Assembly (NCBI GenBank): GCA_008501635.1
Contig: QQUJ01000010.1
Span: 62,001 to 126,000 of the forward strand
Source: Pseudomonadota bacterium
GTDB taxonomy: Bacteria; Pseudomonadota; Gammaproteobacteria; QQUJ01
Length of the DNA stretch: 64,000 nucleotides
Direction of reading: 5' to 3'
The notes under the pieces were generated by a model. The model searched no databases and was not told the DNA's origin. It saw only the letters and a program-made list of their open reading frames with translations. The translations under genes were made by a program, and so were the position numbers. Below, piece after piece: positions 44,803-53,838 of this stretch (positions are counted from its first letter, which is position 1; each line of letters begins with the position of its first letter).

Positions 44803-45741
44803 ATGCGACACGGGTACCTACTCAAAAACGAATCGGGGGTTGCGCTCATTACCGCACTGCTGGTCGTGGCAATGGCAGTCGCTGCCGGAGTGGCGATCGC
44901 GACCCGTCAACACATCGATATTCGGCGCAGCGAAAATCTCTTCACGACCGATCAGGCACTGCTCTATGCGCGGGGCGGTGAATCGTGGGCCATGGCGATC
45001 CTGGCGCGCGATCGCAGAGACTCCGAGATCGACCATCCGGGCGAGGATTGGGCCAGGCAGATACCTCCGTTACCGGTGGATGGGGGTAGCGTATCCGGGT
45101 ACATTGAGGATATGCAGGGGCGCTTCAACATCAACAACCTCGCCGTCAACGGTGAAAGCACGGCGATCGACCTGGATCGCCTGCGCCGCATACTGGAGAG
45201 CGTGGGGTTGGAGCCCGCGTTGGCGGGGACGATTGCCGACTGGGTGGACAGCGATATCGAGCCGCGCTTTCCCGATGGCGCCGAAGACGACAGCTATCTC
45301 GGCGGCGAAGCGCCCTACCGGGCTGCCAACCGGCCGATGATCAGCGTGAGCGAACTGCGTCTGGTCAAAGGTTTCACTGCGGAGTCCGTGGACAAGCTGC
45401 TTCCCCACGTGAGCGCGCTGCCGGTCGCCACCGCAATCAACATCAACACGGCCACCGAAGTGGTGTTGCAGTCGTTGCTGCCCGATCTCGATTCTGCGGC
45501 TGTCGAACAGTTGGTGGAAGCGCGCGAGGAAGAGGCCTTTGCCAGTGTCGAAGATTTCCTGCGTCATCCGGTATTCGAGGGGAAATCGTTGGGCAATCAG
45601 CGTCTCGGCGTCAGCAGCGAGTATTTCTCGGTGACCAGCGATGCGCAGATTGGTGCGGGGCGTTTGCAGTTGACCAGTCTGATTCAACGCACCGACGCCA
45701 GCAGTCTCGCGGTATTGGCGCGCAGTTACGGAGGGTTGTGA
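44803..45741 (+). CDS. gspK: Minor pseudopilin GspK
   Basis: The protein has 312 residues. The leader ends ESG and is followed by VALITALLVVAMAVAAGVA, as expected for GspK, which lacks Glu5. The large alpha domain shows MQGRFNINNLAV and ATAININTATEVVLQSLLPD, both hallmarks. It caps the pseudopilus tip. It starts 1 base after the gspJ stop and ends 1 base before gspL. Confidence 0.94.
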   Translation: MRHGYLLKNESGVALITALLVVAMAVAAGVAIATRQHIDIRRSENLFTTDQALLYARGGESWAMAILARDRRDSEIDHPGEDWARQIPPLPVDGGSVSGYIEDMQGRFNINNLAVNGESTAIDLDRLRRILESVGLEPALAGTIADWVDSDIEPRFPDGAEDDSYLGGEAPYRAANRPMISVSELRLVKGFTAESVDKLLPHVSALPVATAININTATEVVLQSLLPDLDSAAVEQLVEAREEEAFASVEDFLRHPVFEGKSLGNQRLGVSSEYFSVTSDAQIGAGRLQLTSLIQRTDASSLAVLARSYGGL

Positions 45742-45742
45742 G

Positions 45743-46954
45743 ATGCGCGAACGACTGGTCATCCGCTGGCCATACCGTCCCGGGCAGAACGCCAGCTGGG
45801 CACTCACCGACGCGCAGGGACGGCTGCAGGGCGGGGTCTACCGCGGTGAGCTGGAACAGTGCGCTGCGAGCGGCGCGGGGCGGCAGGTGGTGGTTCTGGT
45901 GCCGGCAGCGGAAGTGCTGCTGACCAGGGCGTCCGTCCCGACCCGCAACCGGCATCGGCTGCTGCAGGCCATTCCCTATGCGTTGGAGGAGCAGTTGGCC
46001 GACGATGTGGCGACGCTGCACTTCGCCCTCGGGCCGGAAACCGCCGACGGTGGCATCGCGGTCGCTGTCGTGGCCCGGGCGCAGATGTCGATGTGGCTCG
46101 ATCGGTTACAGGAGGCGGGCGTGCGGCCCGATCTGCTGGTGCCCGATACCTTGGGGCTGCCCCTCGCGGATAACGAGTGGTCGCTGCTGGTCGACGGCGA
46201 TGATGCCATCCTGCGCACCGCGGCCACCCAGGGTGGATACGCGGAGGCGACCCACTTGTCGTTGATGCTGGAAGCGGCGCTCAGGGAGGCGGGCGATCAC
46301 CCGCCGCAGCGACTGCGTGTCGATGTCGTCGCCGCTACCGGTTCGCCGGTTACCCCGGATGGTCTGGAGGTGGTCCGCTCGGAGGTGGCTACGGGGCTCG
46401 AAGTGCTTGCGGTGGGGTTGGACGAGACACCTGCCATCGATCTGCTGCAAGGCAGTTTCAGCCGTCACGAACAGATCGGGCGCATGTGGCGTCCGTGGCG
46501 GACCGTGGCGGCTCTGGCCGCCGCCTGGGTGGTACTGGAAAGCGGCCTCGCAGGCTACGATATCTGGCGCCTCAAGAGCGCGATTGCCACGCAGGAACAA
46601 CAGATCGGTCAACTGTTTCGCTCCGCACTCCCGGAGGTCCAAAGGATGGTCGATCCCCGAGCCCAGATGGAGCAGAAACTGCGGGCGCTGCGCGGCGGGG
46701 GCCAGAGCGGTGGCGCGTTGGCCTTGTTGGCAGGTGTCGGCGAGATTCTCCAGGAAGATGCCACGACGCGACTCAACGCAGCGAGTTTTCGCGGCGGCCG
46801 CCTGGATCTGGACCTTGAACTCAAGGACATCCAGGCGCTGGATCGCATCAAGCAGCAGGCATCACAGCGCCTTAAAACCGAAGCCGAGATCGTCTCGGCA
46901 GCCACCCAGGGCGACAAAGTGGCCGGGCGCCTGCGTGTGGGGGGCGGGTCATGA
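45743..46954 (+). CDS. gspL: Type II secretion protein GspL
   Basis: The protein has 403 residues. The N-terminal cytoplasmic domain has an actin-like fold with PTRNRHRLLQAIPYALEEQL, typical of GspL. One membrane helix occurs near residues 250-270 (TVAALAAAWVVLESGLAGYD), followed by a periplasmic ferredoxin-like domain with LDLDLELKDIQALDRI. It recruits GspE to the membrane and partners with GspM. It overlaps gspM by 4 bases. Confidence 0.92.
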   Translation: MRERLVIRWPYRPGQNASWALTDAQGRLQGGVYRGELEQCAASGAGRQVVVLVPAAEVLLTRASVPTRNRHRLLQAIPYALEEQLADDVATLHFALGPETADGGIAVAVVARAQMSMWLDRLQEAGVRPDLLVPDTLGLPLADNEWSLLVDGDDAILRTAATQGGYAEATHLSLMLEAALREAGDHPPQRLRVDVVAATGSPVTPDGLEVVRSEVATGLEVLAVGLDETPAIDLLQGSFSRHEQIGRMWRPWRTVAALAAAWVVLESGLAGYDIWRLKSAIATQEQQIGQLFRSALPEVQRMVDPRAQMEQKLRALRGGGQSGGALALLAGVGEILQEDATTRLNAASFRGGRLDLDLELKDIQALDRIKQQASQRLKTEAEIVSAATQGDKVAGRLRVGGGS

Positions 46955-47436
46955 AGGCGTGGTGGGACGGCCTGGCGCCGCGGGAACAGCAACTTATCGC
47001 AGGGGGCGCGGGACTGCTGATTCTCCTGATGCTCTATGTTGCAATCTGGTTGCCGCTGCAGAGCAGTCGCACCAGCCTCACCGAACAGTTCGAGCAGCAG
47101 CGCGAGACACTGCGCTGGATGCAGCAGAGCGCCGCTGAAATTCGCCAGTTGAGCGCGCGCACTGCGAATCGACGCCCGGCAACCGGGCAGTCGCTGCTGG
47201 GGTTGATCGATCAAACAGCGCGGGCGCAGCAGCTGTCCGACGCCGTCAAGCGGGTGCAGCCCGACGGTACCCACAGTGTTCGCGTCTGGCTGGAGAATGC
47301 CGCCTTTGACGATGTGATGCGGTGGCTGGGAACGCTGGAGCAGGGCCACGGTGTGGCGCTTGAGGCGCTCAATGTCGAGCGAGGCGAGACGGCGGGCCGG
47401 GTAAGCGCACGCCTGACGCTGGAAAGCCCCAAATGA
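46951..47436 (+). CDS. gspM: Type II secretion protein GspM
   Basis: The protein has 161 residues. A short cytoplasmic start (WWDGLAPREQQLI) leads into one membrane helix (about 15-38), then a heptad-like segment and a periplasmic domain with WLENAAFDDVMRWLGTLEQ. It partners with GspL. It overlaps both neighbours by 4 bases. Confidence 0.93.
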   Translation: MKAWWDGLAPREQQLIAGGAGLLILLMLYVAIWLPLQSSRTSLTEQFEQQRETLRWMQQSAAEIRQLSARTANRRPATGQSLLGLIDQTARAQQLSDAVKRVQPDGTHSVRVWLENAAFDDVMRWLGTLEQGHGVALEALNVERGETAGRVSARLTLESPK

Positions 47437-48191
47437 AACGCTGGTGGTTGCGCTACCTGCTGATCGGGGTGGCGGCGTACGCCATCGTGTTGTTCGCCAC
47501 GCTGCCGGCAGCGGTGGCCTACCCCTACCTGCAGGGTGCGCTGCGGCCGCTTGCTTTGAGTGGCCTGGAGGGGAGCGTCTGGTCGGGGCGTGCGGCACGG
47601 TTGAGTTATCCACCTCACACGGTGGGTTCGGTCAGCTGGTCGCTGCGGCCGCTAGCGTTGTTGACGGGCGAGCTTGGTGCCGATCTTGTTGTCGATGGCC
47701 CGTTCGGCAAGGCGCGGAGTGTTGGCGGTATGCGGATGGGCGGCCACGGATTCATGCAGGATCTCAGCGGTGATGTCTCTGCGGCAGCAGTGGCACCGCT
47801 GCTGCAACTGCAGGGGCTGCGACCCGAAGGGCGGATTGAACTCGACATCACGCGCCTCGATCTGGATGGCCGCATTCCGGTCCATGCCGAAGGTGAGGTG
47901 ATATGGCGGCAGGCCAGAATTGCGCTGCCGCAGCCGCTCGACCTTGGCACCTTCTCGGCGACGTTCAGCACCGATACCGAGGGCGTGCGTGCCGGGGTGC
48001 GTGATCGCGAAGGTCCGCTGGTGGTGGATGCCGTGCTGTCGCTGAAAAGCGATGGCAGCTATCGGGTCGGCGGGCGAGTCTCTGCCAAGGGCGATGCGCC
48101 GCCGGCTGTGCACAGTTTGTTGCGTGGGGCGGGTGTGAGACAGCAGGGAGGAGCGTTGCCGCTCAACATCACGGGGCGGCTCTCCAGATGA
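47433..48191 (+). CDS. gspN: Type II secretion protein GspN
   Basis: The protein has 252 residues. An N-terminal membrane helix (LLIGVAAYAIVLFATLPAAVAYPYL) is followed by a beta-rich periplasmic domain with GLEGSVWSGRAARLSY and GDVSAAAVAPLLQLQGLRPEGRIELD, typical of GspN (AsmA-like). Its exact role is unclear and it is dispensable in some species. It is the last gene of the cluster. No gspO (prepilin peptidase) is present in the window, so it must be encoded elsewhere. Confidence 0.9.
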   Translation: MKRWWLRYLLIGVAAYAIVLFATLPAAVAYPYLQGALRPLALSGLEGSVWSGRAARLSYPPHTVGSVSWSLRPLALLTGELGADLVVDGPFGKARSVGGMRMGGHGFMQDLSGDVSAAAVAPLLQLQGLRPEGRIELDITRLDLDGRIPVHAEGEVIWRQARIALPQPLDLGTFSATFSTDTEGVRAGVRDREGPLVVDAVLSLKSDGSYRVGGRVSAKGDAPPAVHSLLRGAGVRQQGGALPLNITGRLSR

Positions 48192-48404
48192 TCCCATAGC
48201 GGGTGTAAACGTGCCACGGAATCCAGGGCAAGCCGCCGGTTGATCGCAACGCCCCCCCAATCAGGCAGCAAGCTGCTCGAAGTTGGAGTTACAGCAGGCG
48301 CAGTCAGCGTAGGTTGAATCTTCGAACGCCGGGTCGGCTGCCTCACCGCGCTCGATACGGTGGTGCCTGTCGTGTTCTTGATCCGGCACAGCCCTGCCGA
48401 CCGA

Positions 48405-49253
48405 CTAGAAGAACATGCTGATCCGGATTCCGGCGATGTCCTGATCTGATTTTGGTTGATAGAAGTAGTCGTCTCTGATGCTGTTGTTGTTGGCATCGAG
48501 ATCACCCAGTACGCTGGGTGAATCCGAAAAACGGTGGGTGTCGTAGTAGATGGAGACGGCAAGATCCCGCTGATCGTTATCCCCGTGTCGATAAAAGGTC
48601 AGACTGACGAAACCCGACATGTTGTTGCCGGGTTCGAGTTTCATATTGAAAGGCGCGCTGATGGTTTCGTTGACCTCGATGGGGTATTTGAGACCCGCCT
48701 GGAGGTAGCGGCTCCACCGGCCCTGGCGGCGGAAGAATCCGATGCCGGCATGGACATAAAGCGCGGAATAGGTTTCGAGGTATCCCGCTACGGGATTGCT
48801 CATGGCGTCGAACCCGTCCTTGATTTCGCGTTCCCAGTAATCGAAGCCGAAGCCGCCCAGCCAGTCCCGTGAGTAGCCGTTCCAGACATCCGGGCGACGA
48901 TGGCCCAGTGTGAGCTTGGTGTTGACACCGATGTAGGAGGTCGTGGTGTCAAGGGTGACGTTGTTCAGTGTGCGTCCGCGGTAATCCACCTCGCCGAGGT
49001 GACCGTTGACGTCGATTCCGATCAATAAACCCGCTTCAGCGCGATCGTAGTCGTCATAGGAAAAGTGGCCGGTATAGCGTTGTCCTTTCTCCTCCAGGAT
49101 GCGCGTGTTGGTGCTGCTGTTGAACTCCTGCCAGGAGAGCTGCTGCACGCCGATGCCGATTCCGAATTGGCCGTCGGCGAAAGTCAGGGTGGAGGCGAGT
49201 AAAGAAAGCGCGGCAGATGACGTTAATAAAAGGTGACGAGCAGATAGCCGCAT
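48405..49253 (-). CDS. Putative outer-membrane beta-barrel protein
   Basis: I chose the ATG at 49253, which leads into a clear signal peptide (HLLLTSSAALSLLASTLTFA), giving 282 residues. The mature part alternates short polar and aromatic strands (YTGHFSYDDY, YLETYSALYVHAGIGFF, GFVSLTFYRHG) and ends in Phe (ISMFF), as expected of an outer-membrane barrel. I cannot name a family. It is convergent with gspN, with 213 non-coding bases between, and divergent from motA. Confidence 0.8.
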   Translation of the reverse strand: MRLSARHLLLTSSAALSLLASTLTFADGQFGIGIGVQQLSWQEFNSSTNTRILEEKGQRYTGHFSYDDYDRAEAGLLIGIDVNGHLGEVDYRGRTLNNVTLDTTTSYIGVNTKLTLGHRRPDVWNGYSRDWLGGFGFDYWEREIKDGFDAMSNPVAGYLETYSALYVHAGIGFFRRQGRWSRYLQAGLKYPIEVNETISAPFNMKLEPGNNMSGFVSLTFYRHGDNDQRDLAVSIYYDTHRFSDSPSVLGDLDANNNSIRDDYFYQPKSDQDIAGIRISMFF

Positions 49254-49480
49254 TAACCCTCCCAGGCATTCCTTGTCGGTCGTTATTGGATGAAAGCAGC
49301 GTATGAGTATACCCAGCACACCTGATGTAGGCTATTCATCGATAGAACATAAAATTATGGCTTCAAATTTATGATCTGGTTGCCTTTTTTCCCTTTTTCG
49401 GATGTTTTACCATGCCGGTTATCCAGTTTTTCATACCCGTGGGCGGGGATTAGTCCCCCAGCGCAGTTGAGTCGATAGGC

Positions 49481-50338
49481 ATGATTGTAATCATCGGATA
49501 TCTCGTGGTCATTGGTGCCGTACTGGGCGGTTTTTTGATGGCCGGCGGCCATCTCGCCATCCTCTGGCAGCCCGTGGAGGTATTGATCATCGGGGGTTCG
49601 GCGCTGGCTGCGTTCGCAATCAGCGCGGGAGGCAAAACCTTGAAGGCCACCCTGGGCTCGCTGACCAAGGTTCTGGGGGGGTCGCCCTACAACAAAGCGC
49701 TGTACATGGAGACGCTGACGCTGCTCAGCGAGATCTTCAACAAGGCGCGGCGCGACGGGCTGATGTCGATCGAAGACGATATCGAAACCCCCGCCAACAG
49801 CGCTCTGTTTCAGAAGGCCCCCAAGGTGCTCAAGGACCATCATGCCGTCGAGTTCATCACCGATTACCTGCGTTTGATGGTCAGCGGCAATCTCGATTCT
49901 CATGAACTCGATAACCTGATGGATCTGGAGATCGAGACTCATCACGATGAAGCGCTGAAGCCGGTGGATGCGATTCGCAAATTGGCCGATGGCCTGCCCG
50001 CTTTCGGTATCGTGGCGGCGGTGCTGGGCGTTGTGCATACCATGGAATCGGTGGGTGTTCCCCCGGCGGAACTCGGTAAACTGATCGCCGCGGCACTGGT
50101 GGGCACCTTTCTCGGTATTCTGCTGGCCTACGGCTTCGTGAGTCCGGTGGCGAATCTGCTGGAGGTTCACGTCCATGAGGCCACCAAATACCTGCAGACC
50201 ATCAAGTCCGGCATGATCGCCTTCGTCAATGGCTCACCACCCCCCACGGCGGTGGAGTTCGCCCGCAAAGTGGCTTACTCGACCGAGCGGCCCAGCTTCA
50301 TTGAACTGGAAGAACACTTGCGTAAAGCCAAGGGCTAG
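49481..50338 (+). CDS. motA: Flagellar motor stator protein MotA
   Basis: The protein has 285 residues, like E. coli MotA. Four membrane segments lie at about 1-22, 30-48, 170-190 and 200-220. Conserved RKLADGLPAFGIVAAVLGVVHTM (with the key Pro) and ALVGTFLGILLAYGFVSP are present. It forms the proton channel with MotB. The ribosome site before the ATG is weak. It is in an operon with motB, without flagellar or chemotaxis genes nearby. Confidence 0.95.
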   Translation: MIVIIGYLVVIGAVLGGFLMAGGHLAILWQPVEVLIIGGSALAAFAISAGGKTLKATLGSLTKVLGGSPYNKALYMETLTLLSEIFNKARRDGLMSIEDDIETPANSALFQKAPKVLKDHHAVEFITDYLRLMVSGNLDSHELDNLMDLEIETHHDEALKPVDAIRKLADGLPAFGIVAAVLGVVHTMESVGVPPAELGKLIAAALVGTFLGILLAYGFVSPVANLLEVHVHEATKYLQTIKSGMIAFVNGSPPPTAVEFARKVAYSTERPSFIELEEHLRKAKG

Positions 50339-50370
50339 CCATCCGCCTGCGCTGAGCGAGCCACGCAATC

Positions 50371-51600
50371 ATGAGCCTGGACGAAAAACGCCCCATCATC
50401 ATCAAGAAGGTCAAGAAGGCCGCCCATGGCCACCATGGTGGCGCCTGGAAGATCGCCTACGCCGACTTCGTGACTGCAATGATGGCGTTCTTTCTGCTCA
50501 TGTGGCTGTTGGGATCGACGACACAGGCGGATCGCCAGGGTATTGCCGAGTACTTCCAGAATCCGCTGAAGGTGTCGTTGATGGGTGGGTCGGGAGCGGG
50601 TGATGCCACGTCGATCATCCAGGGCGGAGGTGAGGATCTCACCCGCTCGACGGGACAGGTGAAGCGCACGCAGACCGGAACGCGCGAGATCGTCACCCGC
50701 GTGTCGGAAGAGTCCACGGGCCGGCTCAATCAACTGGGCACGGCGTTGAAAACGCTGGTCGAAGAAAGTCCGGTATTAAAGAAATTCAAGAATCAACTCA
50801 AGATCGATCTGACCAGCGAAGGGCTGCGCATTCAGATCATCGATGAGAAGGATCGCCCCATGTTTGCGGCGGGAAGTGACCGCATGGAGCCTCACGCGCG
50901 TGAGATCATTGCCGAAATCACGCCGCTCCTCAATGGCCTCCCCAACCGGATCAGTATCACCGGGCATACGGATTCCATTCCCTACGGACCCAACGAGCGC
51001 GGCTATACCAACTGGGAGCTGTCGGCCGACCGCGCCAACGCTGCGCGCAGGGAAATGGTGCGCAACGCGCTACCCGACGACAAGGTGATTCGTGTCACCG
51101 GGCTGGCATCGGCAGTGCCGCTGGTGCGCGACGATCCCACCAGCCCGGTCAACCGGCGCATCACCATCGTCGTGCTCAACAAGGCGGCGGAAGAGGAGCT
51201 GTTGAAGGAACCCGACAATGAGCTGGAGATCGGAGAGGCGTCGGTCGAGGCAACGGAGCAGGAACCCGAACTGCCGCCGCAACCGGAACCGGAATTGGCG
51301 GACCCGACCCCGGTGCGCCGTAACGAACTCAACCCTGTGCTGCCGCCGGGCCTGCCACCCGTGCCGGGCCGGGTGGAGACACCGCGGCAGAATCCATCGC
51401 CGGGTCCGGCCGCCGAGCCGTCCCGGACCCGTGGCAACGGATCCGGTGCCGCGCTGCCGCCCGCATCACGCAATACGGAGGCCCCCGCGGAGCAGGCAGC
51501 GCCGGCCGAACAACCCAAGCTGCCGCCGCTGCGCCGCAACCCGCTCAATCCCATTAGTCCACCGATCTTGCCGGCGATCCCGGGCGCGGATCAGCGTTGA
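50371..51600 (+). CDS. motB: Flagellar motor stator protein MotB with long Pro-rich tail
   Basis: The protein has 409 residues. D32 in YADFVTAMMAFFLLMWLLGS is the proton-binding residue. The OmpA-like peptidoglycan-binding domain spans about 145-270 (SITGHTDSIPYGPNERGYTN, ELSADRANAARREMV). Beyond 271, about 140 residues have no match in ordinary MotB of about 300 residues: an acidic part, then a Pro-rich stretch carrying two related units, RRNELNPVLPPGLPPVPG (316-333) and RRNPLNPISPPILPAIPG (388-405). The tail would lie in the periplasm. Confidence 0.94.
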   Translation: MSLDEKRPIIIKKVKKAAHGHHGGAWKIAYADFVTAMMAFFLLMWLLGSTTQADRQGIAEYFQNPLKVSLMGGSGAGDATSIIQGGGEDLTRSTGQVKRTQTGTREIVTRVSEESTGRLNQLGTALKTLVEESPVLKKFKNQLKIDLTSEGLRIQIIDEKDRPMFAAGSDRMEPHAREIIAEITPLLNGLPNRISITGHTDSIPYGPNERGYTNWELSADRANAARREMVRNALPDDKVIRVTGLASAVPLVRDDPTSPVNRRITIVVLNKAAEEELLKEPDNELEIGEASVEATEQEPELPPQPEPELADPTPVRRNELNPVLPPGLPPVPGRVETPRQNPSPGPAAEPSRTRGNGSGAALPPASRNTEAPAEQAAPAEQPKLPPLRRNPLNPISPPILPAIPGADQR

Positions 51601-51609
51601 GGAGCGACG

Positions 51610-52386
51610 ATGCGGGTACACACCATGCGCATTCAGGAACTCCCGCCCATCGTTCTCGCCACGGCCGCTCAACTTGCGGCGGTGACACTGATCGTGCTGG
51701 CCGCGTTGGTCGGTGCCCAGTTGTTTGGCGGCGAGCCGCGTTGGTCGGTGCTGGTATGGCCAATCGGTTGGGTGGCCATGGCTTTGGGGTCGCGTTGGGG
51801 TCTACCCGGCTGGTGGCGGTTGATTCAACTCTTCTTTGCGCCCGCCCTCTATTGGGCGCTGCAGTTGGCGCTTCCCCCGTGGATCTACCTGGCCCTGTTG
51901 ATTCTCTGCCTGCTGCTGCTGAGTAACAGTGTGGCCGATCGCGTACCGCTCTATCTCAGCAGTGCCGCGGTATGGGCGCACCTGGAGCAGCACTTACCGC
52001 ACACTCCCGGTGCGCGCGTGCTCGATCTGGGATCGGGCCTGGGTGGAGGTCTGGCGTGGCTGGCTCCGCGTCATCCGGAGATCCGGTTTGCAGGTGTGGA
52101 GAATAGTCCACTGCTGTGGCTGTTGAGTCGGCTGCGGCTGATGCGCTTCAGCAATGCCGAGATACGTTGGCGGAACCTGTGGGCGGAACCGCTGCATGAC
52201 TACGATGTGATCTATGCGTTTCTCTCGCCGGCGCCGATGCGGCGACTATGGGACAAGGCCAAGGCGGAAATGCGACCGGGGAGCCTGTTCATCAGCAATA
52301 GCTTTGACGTGCCCGGCATAGAGCCCGATGAACAGATAGTCGTGGGCGATCGGCGCGGTTCTGTCCTCCACCTCTGGCGGTTGTAA
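51610..52386 (+). CDS. Membrane-anchored class I methyltransferase
   Basis: The protein has 258 residues, starting behind GAGGAGCG at the ATG at 51610. Two or three membrane segments (about 15-36, 45-60, 70-105) precede a Rossmann-type methyltransferase domain from about 130: VLDLGSGLGGGLAWLA, then FAGVENSPLLWLLSRLRL and YDVIYAFLSPAPM. The membrane anchor suggests a lipid or quinone-like substrate, which is inference. It starts 9 bases after motB and is likely co-transcribed. Confidence 0.85.
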   Translation: MRVHTMRIQELPPIVLATAAQLAAVTLIVLAALVGAQLFGGEPRWSVLVWPIGWVAMALGSRWGLPGWWRLIQLFFAPALYWALQLALPPWIYLALLILCLLLLSNSVADRVPLYLSSAAVWAHLEQHLPHTPGARVLDLGSGLGGGLAWLAPRHPEIRFAGVENSPLLWLLSRLRLMRFSNAEIRWRNLWAEPLHDYDVIYAFLSPAPMRRLWDKAKAEMRPGSLFISNSFDVPGIEPDEQIVVGDRRGSVLHLWRL

Positions 52387-52391
52387 CCGAT

Positions 52392-53831
52392 ATGACGACG
52401 TCGAAGCATCTCGATATCTGGATCGAAAAGCTCTCGGCGCAGCCGCTGCCGGTATTGCGCAGCACGCGCAATGCACTTCGCCAGTTGATTGATCGCGGTA
52501 CCTACAATGGCGGCGAACTGACCCGGCATCTGGCGCACGATCCCCTGTTGTGCGTGCACCTGCTGCGCCGTGCCAATCAACGTTCGCCCGAAGGTCGCGT
52601 GGCCACCCTGGAGCAGGCGGTGGTGATGTGCGGCGAGGGCCTGCTCGAAGAGCTGGCGCGTTCGGTGCCGGTCATCGAGGAGGTGGTGCCGGAACCGGCG
52701 CTGCAGCCGCTGCTGCAGCTCTACCGTTTTTCATTTCATGTTGGGTATCTGGCGCGCGATCTCACCAAACAAAAACGCGACCATCACTACAGCGACTCCT
52801 ATTTCGCCGGGCTTCTGCACAACCTTGGCGAGCTGGTAACCCGCGTTTTCGTCCCGAAGTACATCCCTGCCATCGTCCGCCAGGCGCAACAACGCAAGAT
52901 AGGAAGGTCGGAAGCGGCGCAGGAGGTGCTGGGATTTGATTTTCACCAGCTATCGTGTGGGCTGGCCCGCGCCTGGCACCTCCCCGCGTTGCTGCAGGCA
53001 TCCCTGGATGACGACCATTTTCAGGACAAGCGCACCGAGTTGGTCGATCTTGCCGCGGGGATGATGCACGTTGGACCGCTGCTGCTGTTGCCGCTGAGCG
53101 AAGACCGCCTGGTGCTGCGGGTGGCGGAACTGCTGGCGGTAGGCGCGGAGGAGGTGAAGGCGATTGTTTTTCACGCCAACAGCGAGGCGGCCGCCTATCT
53201 GCAGGAGCGTCTGCCGGTGGAACCGGACGCAACGTTCGTCGAATTTTTTCCGCCCGAACCGATCGACAGTTTCGAGGGCGCCAAGCCCGCGCCGGTGCGG
53301 GCGAAACCCGAGGCGTTGCAGCGCTTACAGGCCGCTTTCGCCAGCAGCGAGACCGATCGGCTCACGCCGCAACGGATACTCGAACTGTTCACTGCGGCGC
53401 TGCGCGAGGGGTTGGGAGTCGATCGGGTGGTGTTTGCATTGTTGAGTCCCGATCATGCCATGCTGCAGGGCCGCTTCTTCGGCGGGGTCCAGGCCAATTC
53501 GCCCCTGCACCGCTTTGAATTCGAACGCCATGGCCGTACGGTGTTTGCCCGTCTGATGGACAAACCGGCAGCACTCATCCTGAACGACGCCAACCGTGAA
53601 CGCATGAAACCGCTGCTCACCGATCACGTGCACAAGGTGCTCGAGGTGGAGGAATTCATGGCGCACTCCATCTTTCTCGAGGAACGTCCCTTCGGGCTGT
53701 GCTACGCCGATCGCGGCATCTCGCGCAGGTCGATCAGCGCCGAGGAATATCAGGTTTTTCGTACCCAGTGCCAGCTGTTGGTCAAACGCCTGGCCAGCCT
53801 GACGGTGAATCGCAAGAAGGCAGTCACCTGA
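52392..53831 (+). CDS. HDOD-domain protein with C-terminal GAF-like region
   Basis: The protein has 479 residues. The N-terminal HDOD domain (about 15-240) shows LRQLIDRGTYNGGELTRHLA, DPLLCVHLLRRANQ, and an HHYSDSYFAGLLHNLGELV segment that keeps an HN rather than HD pair, so it lacks hydrolase activity. The C-terminal part from about 315 has a GAF-like pattern (LTPQRILELFTAALREGLG, RVVFALLSPDHAMLQGRFFG). HDOD proteins act in signalling. It starts 5 bases after the methyltransferase gene and ends before the convergent cyaA. Confidence 0.85.
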   Translation: MTTSKHLDIWIEKLSAQPLPVLRSTRNALRQLIDRGTYNGGELTRHLAHDPLLCVHLLRRANQRSPEGRVATLEQAVVMCGEGLLEELARSVPVIEEVVPEPALQPLLQLYRFSFHVGYLARDLTKQKRDHHYSDSYFAGLLHNLGELVTRVFVPKYIPAIVRQAQQRKIGRSEAAQEVLGFDFHQLSCGLARAWHLPALLQASLDDDHFQDKRTELVDLAAGMMHVGPLLLLPLSEDRLVLRVAELLAVGAEEVKAIVFHANSEAAAYLQERLPVEPDATFVEFFPPEPIDSFEGAKPAPVRAKPEALQRLQAAFASSETDRLTPQRILELFTAALREGLGVDRVVFALLSPDHAMLQGRFFGGVQANSPLHRFEFERHGRTVFARLMDKPAALILNDANRERMKPLLTDHVHKVLEVEEFMAHSIFLEERPFGLCYADRGISRRSISAEEYQVFRTQCQLLVKRLASLTVNRKKAVT

Positions 53832-53838
53832 CAAACCG

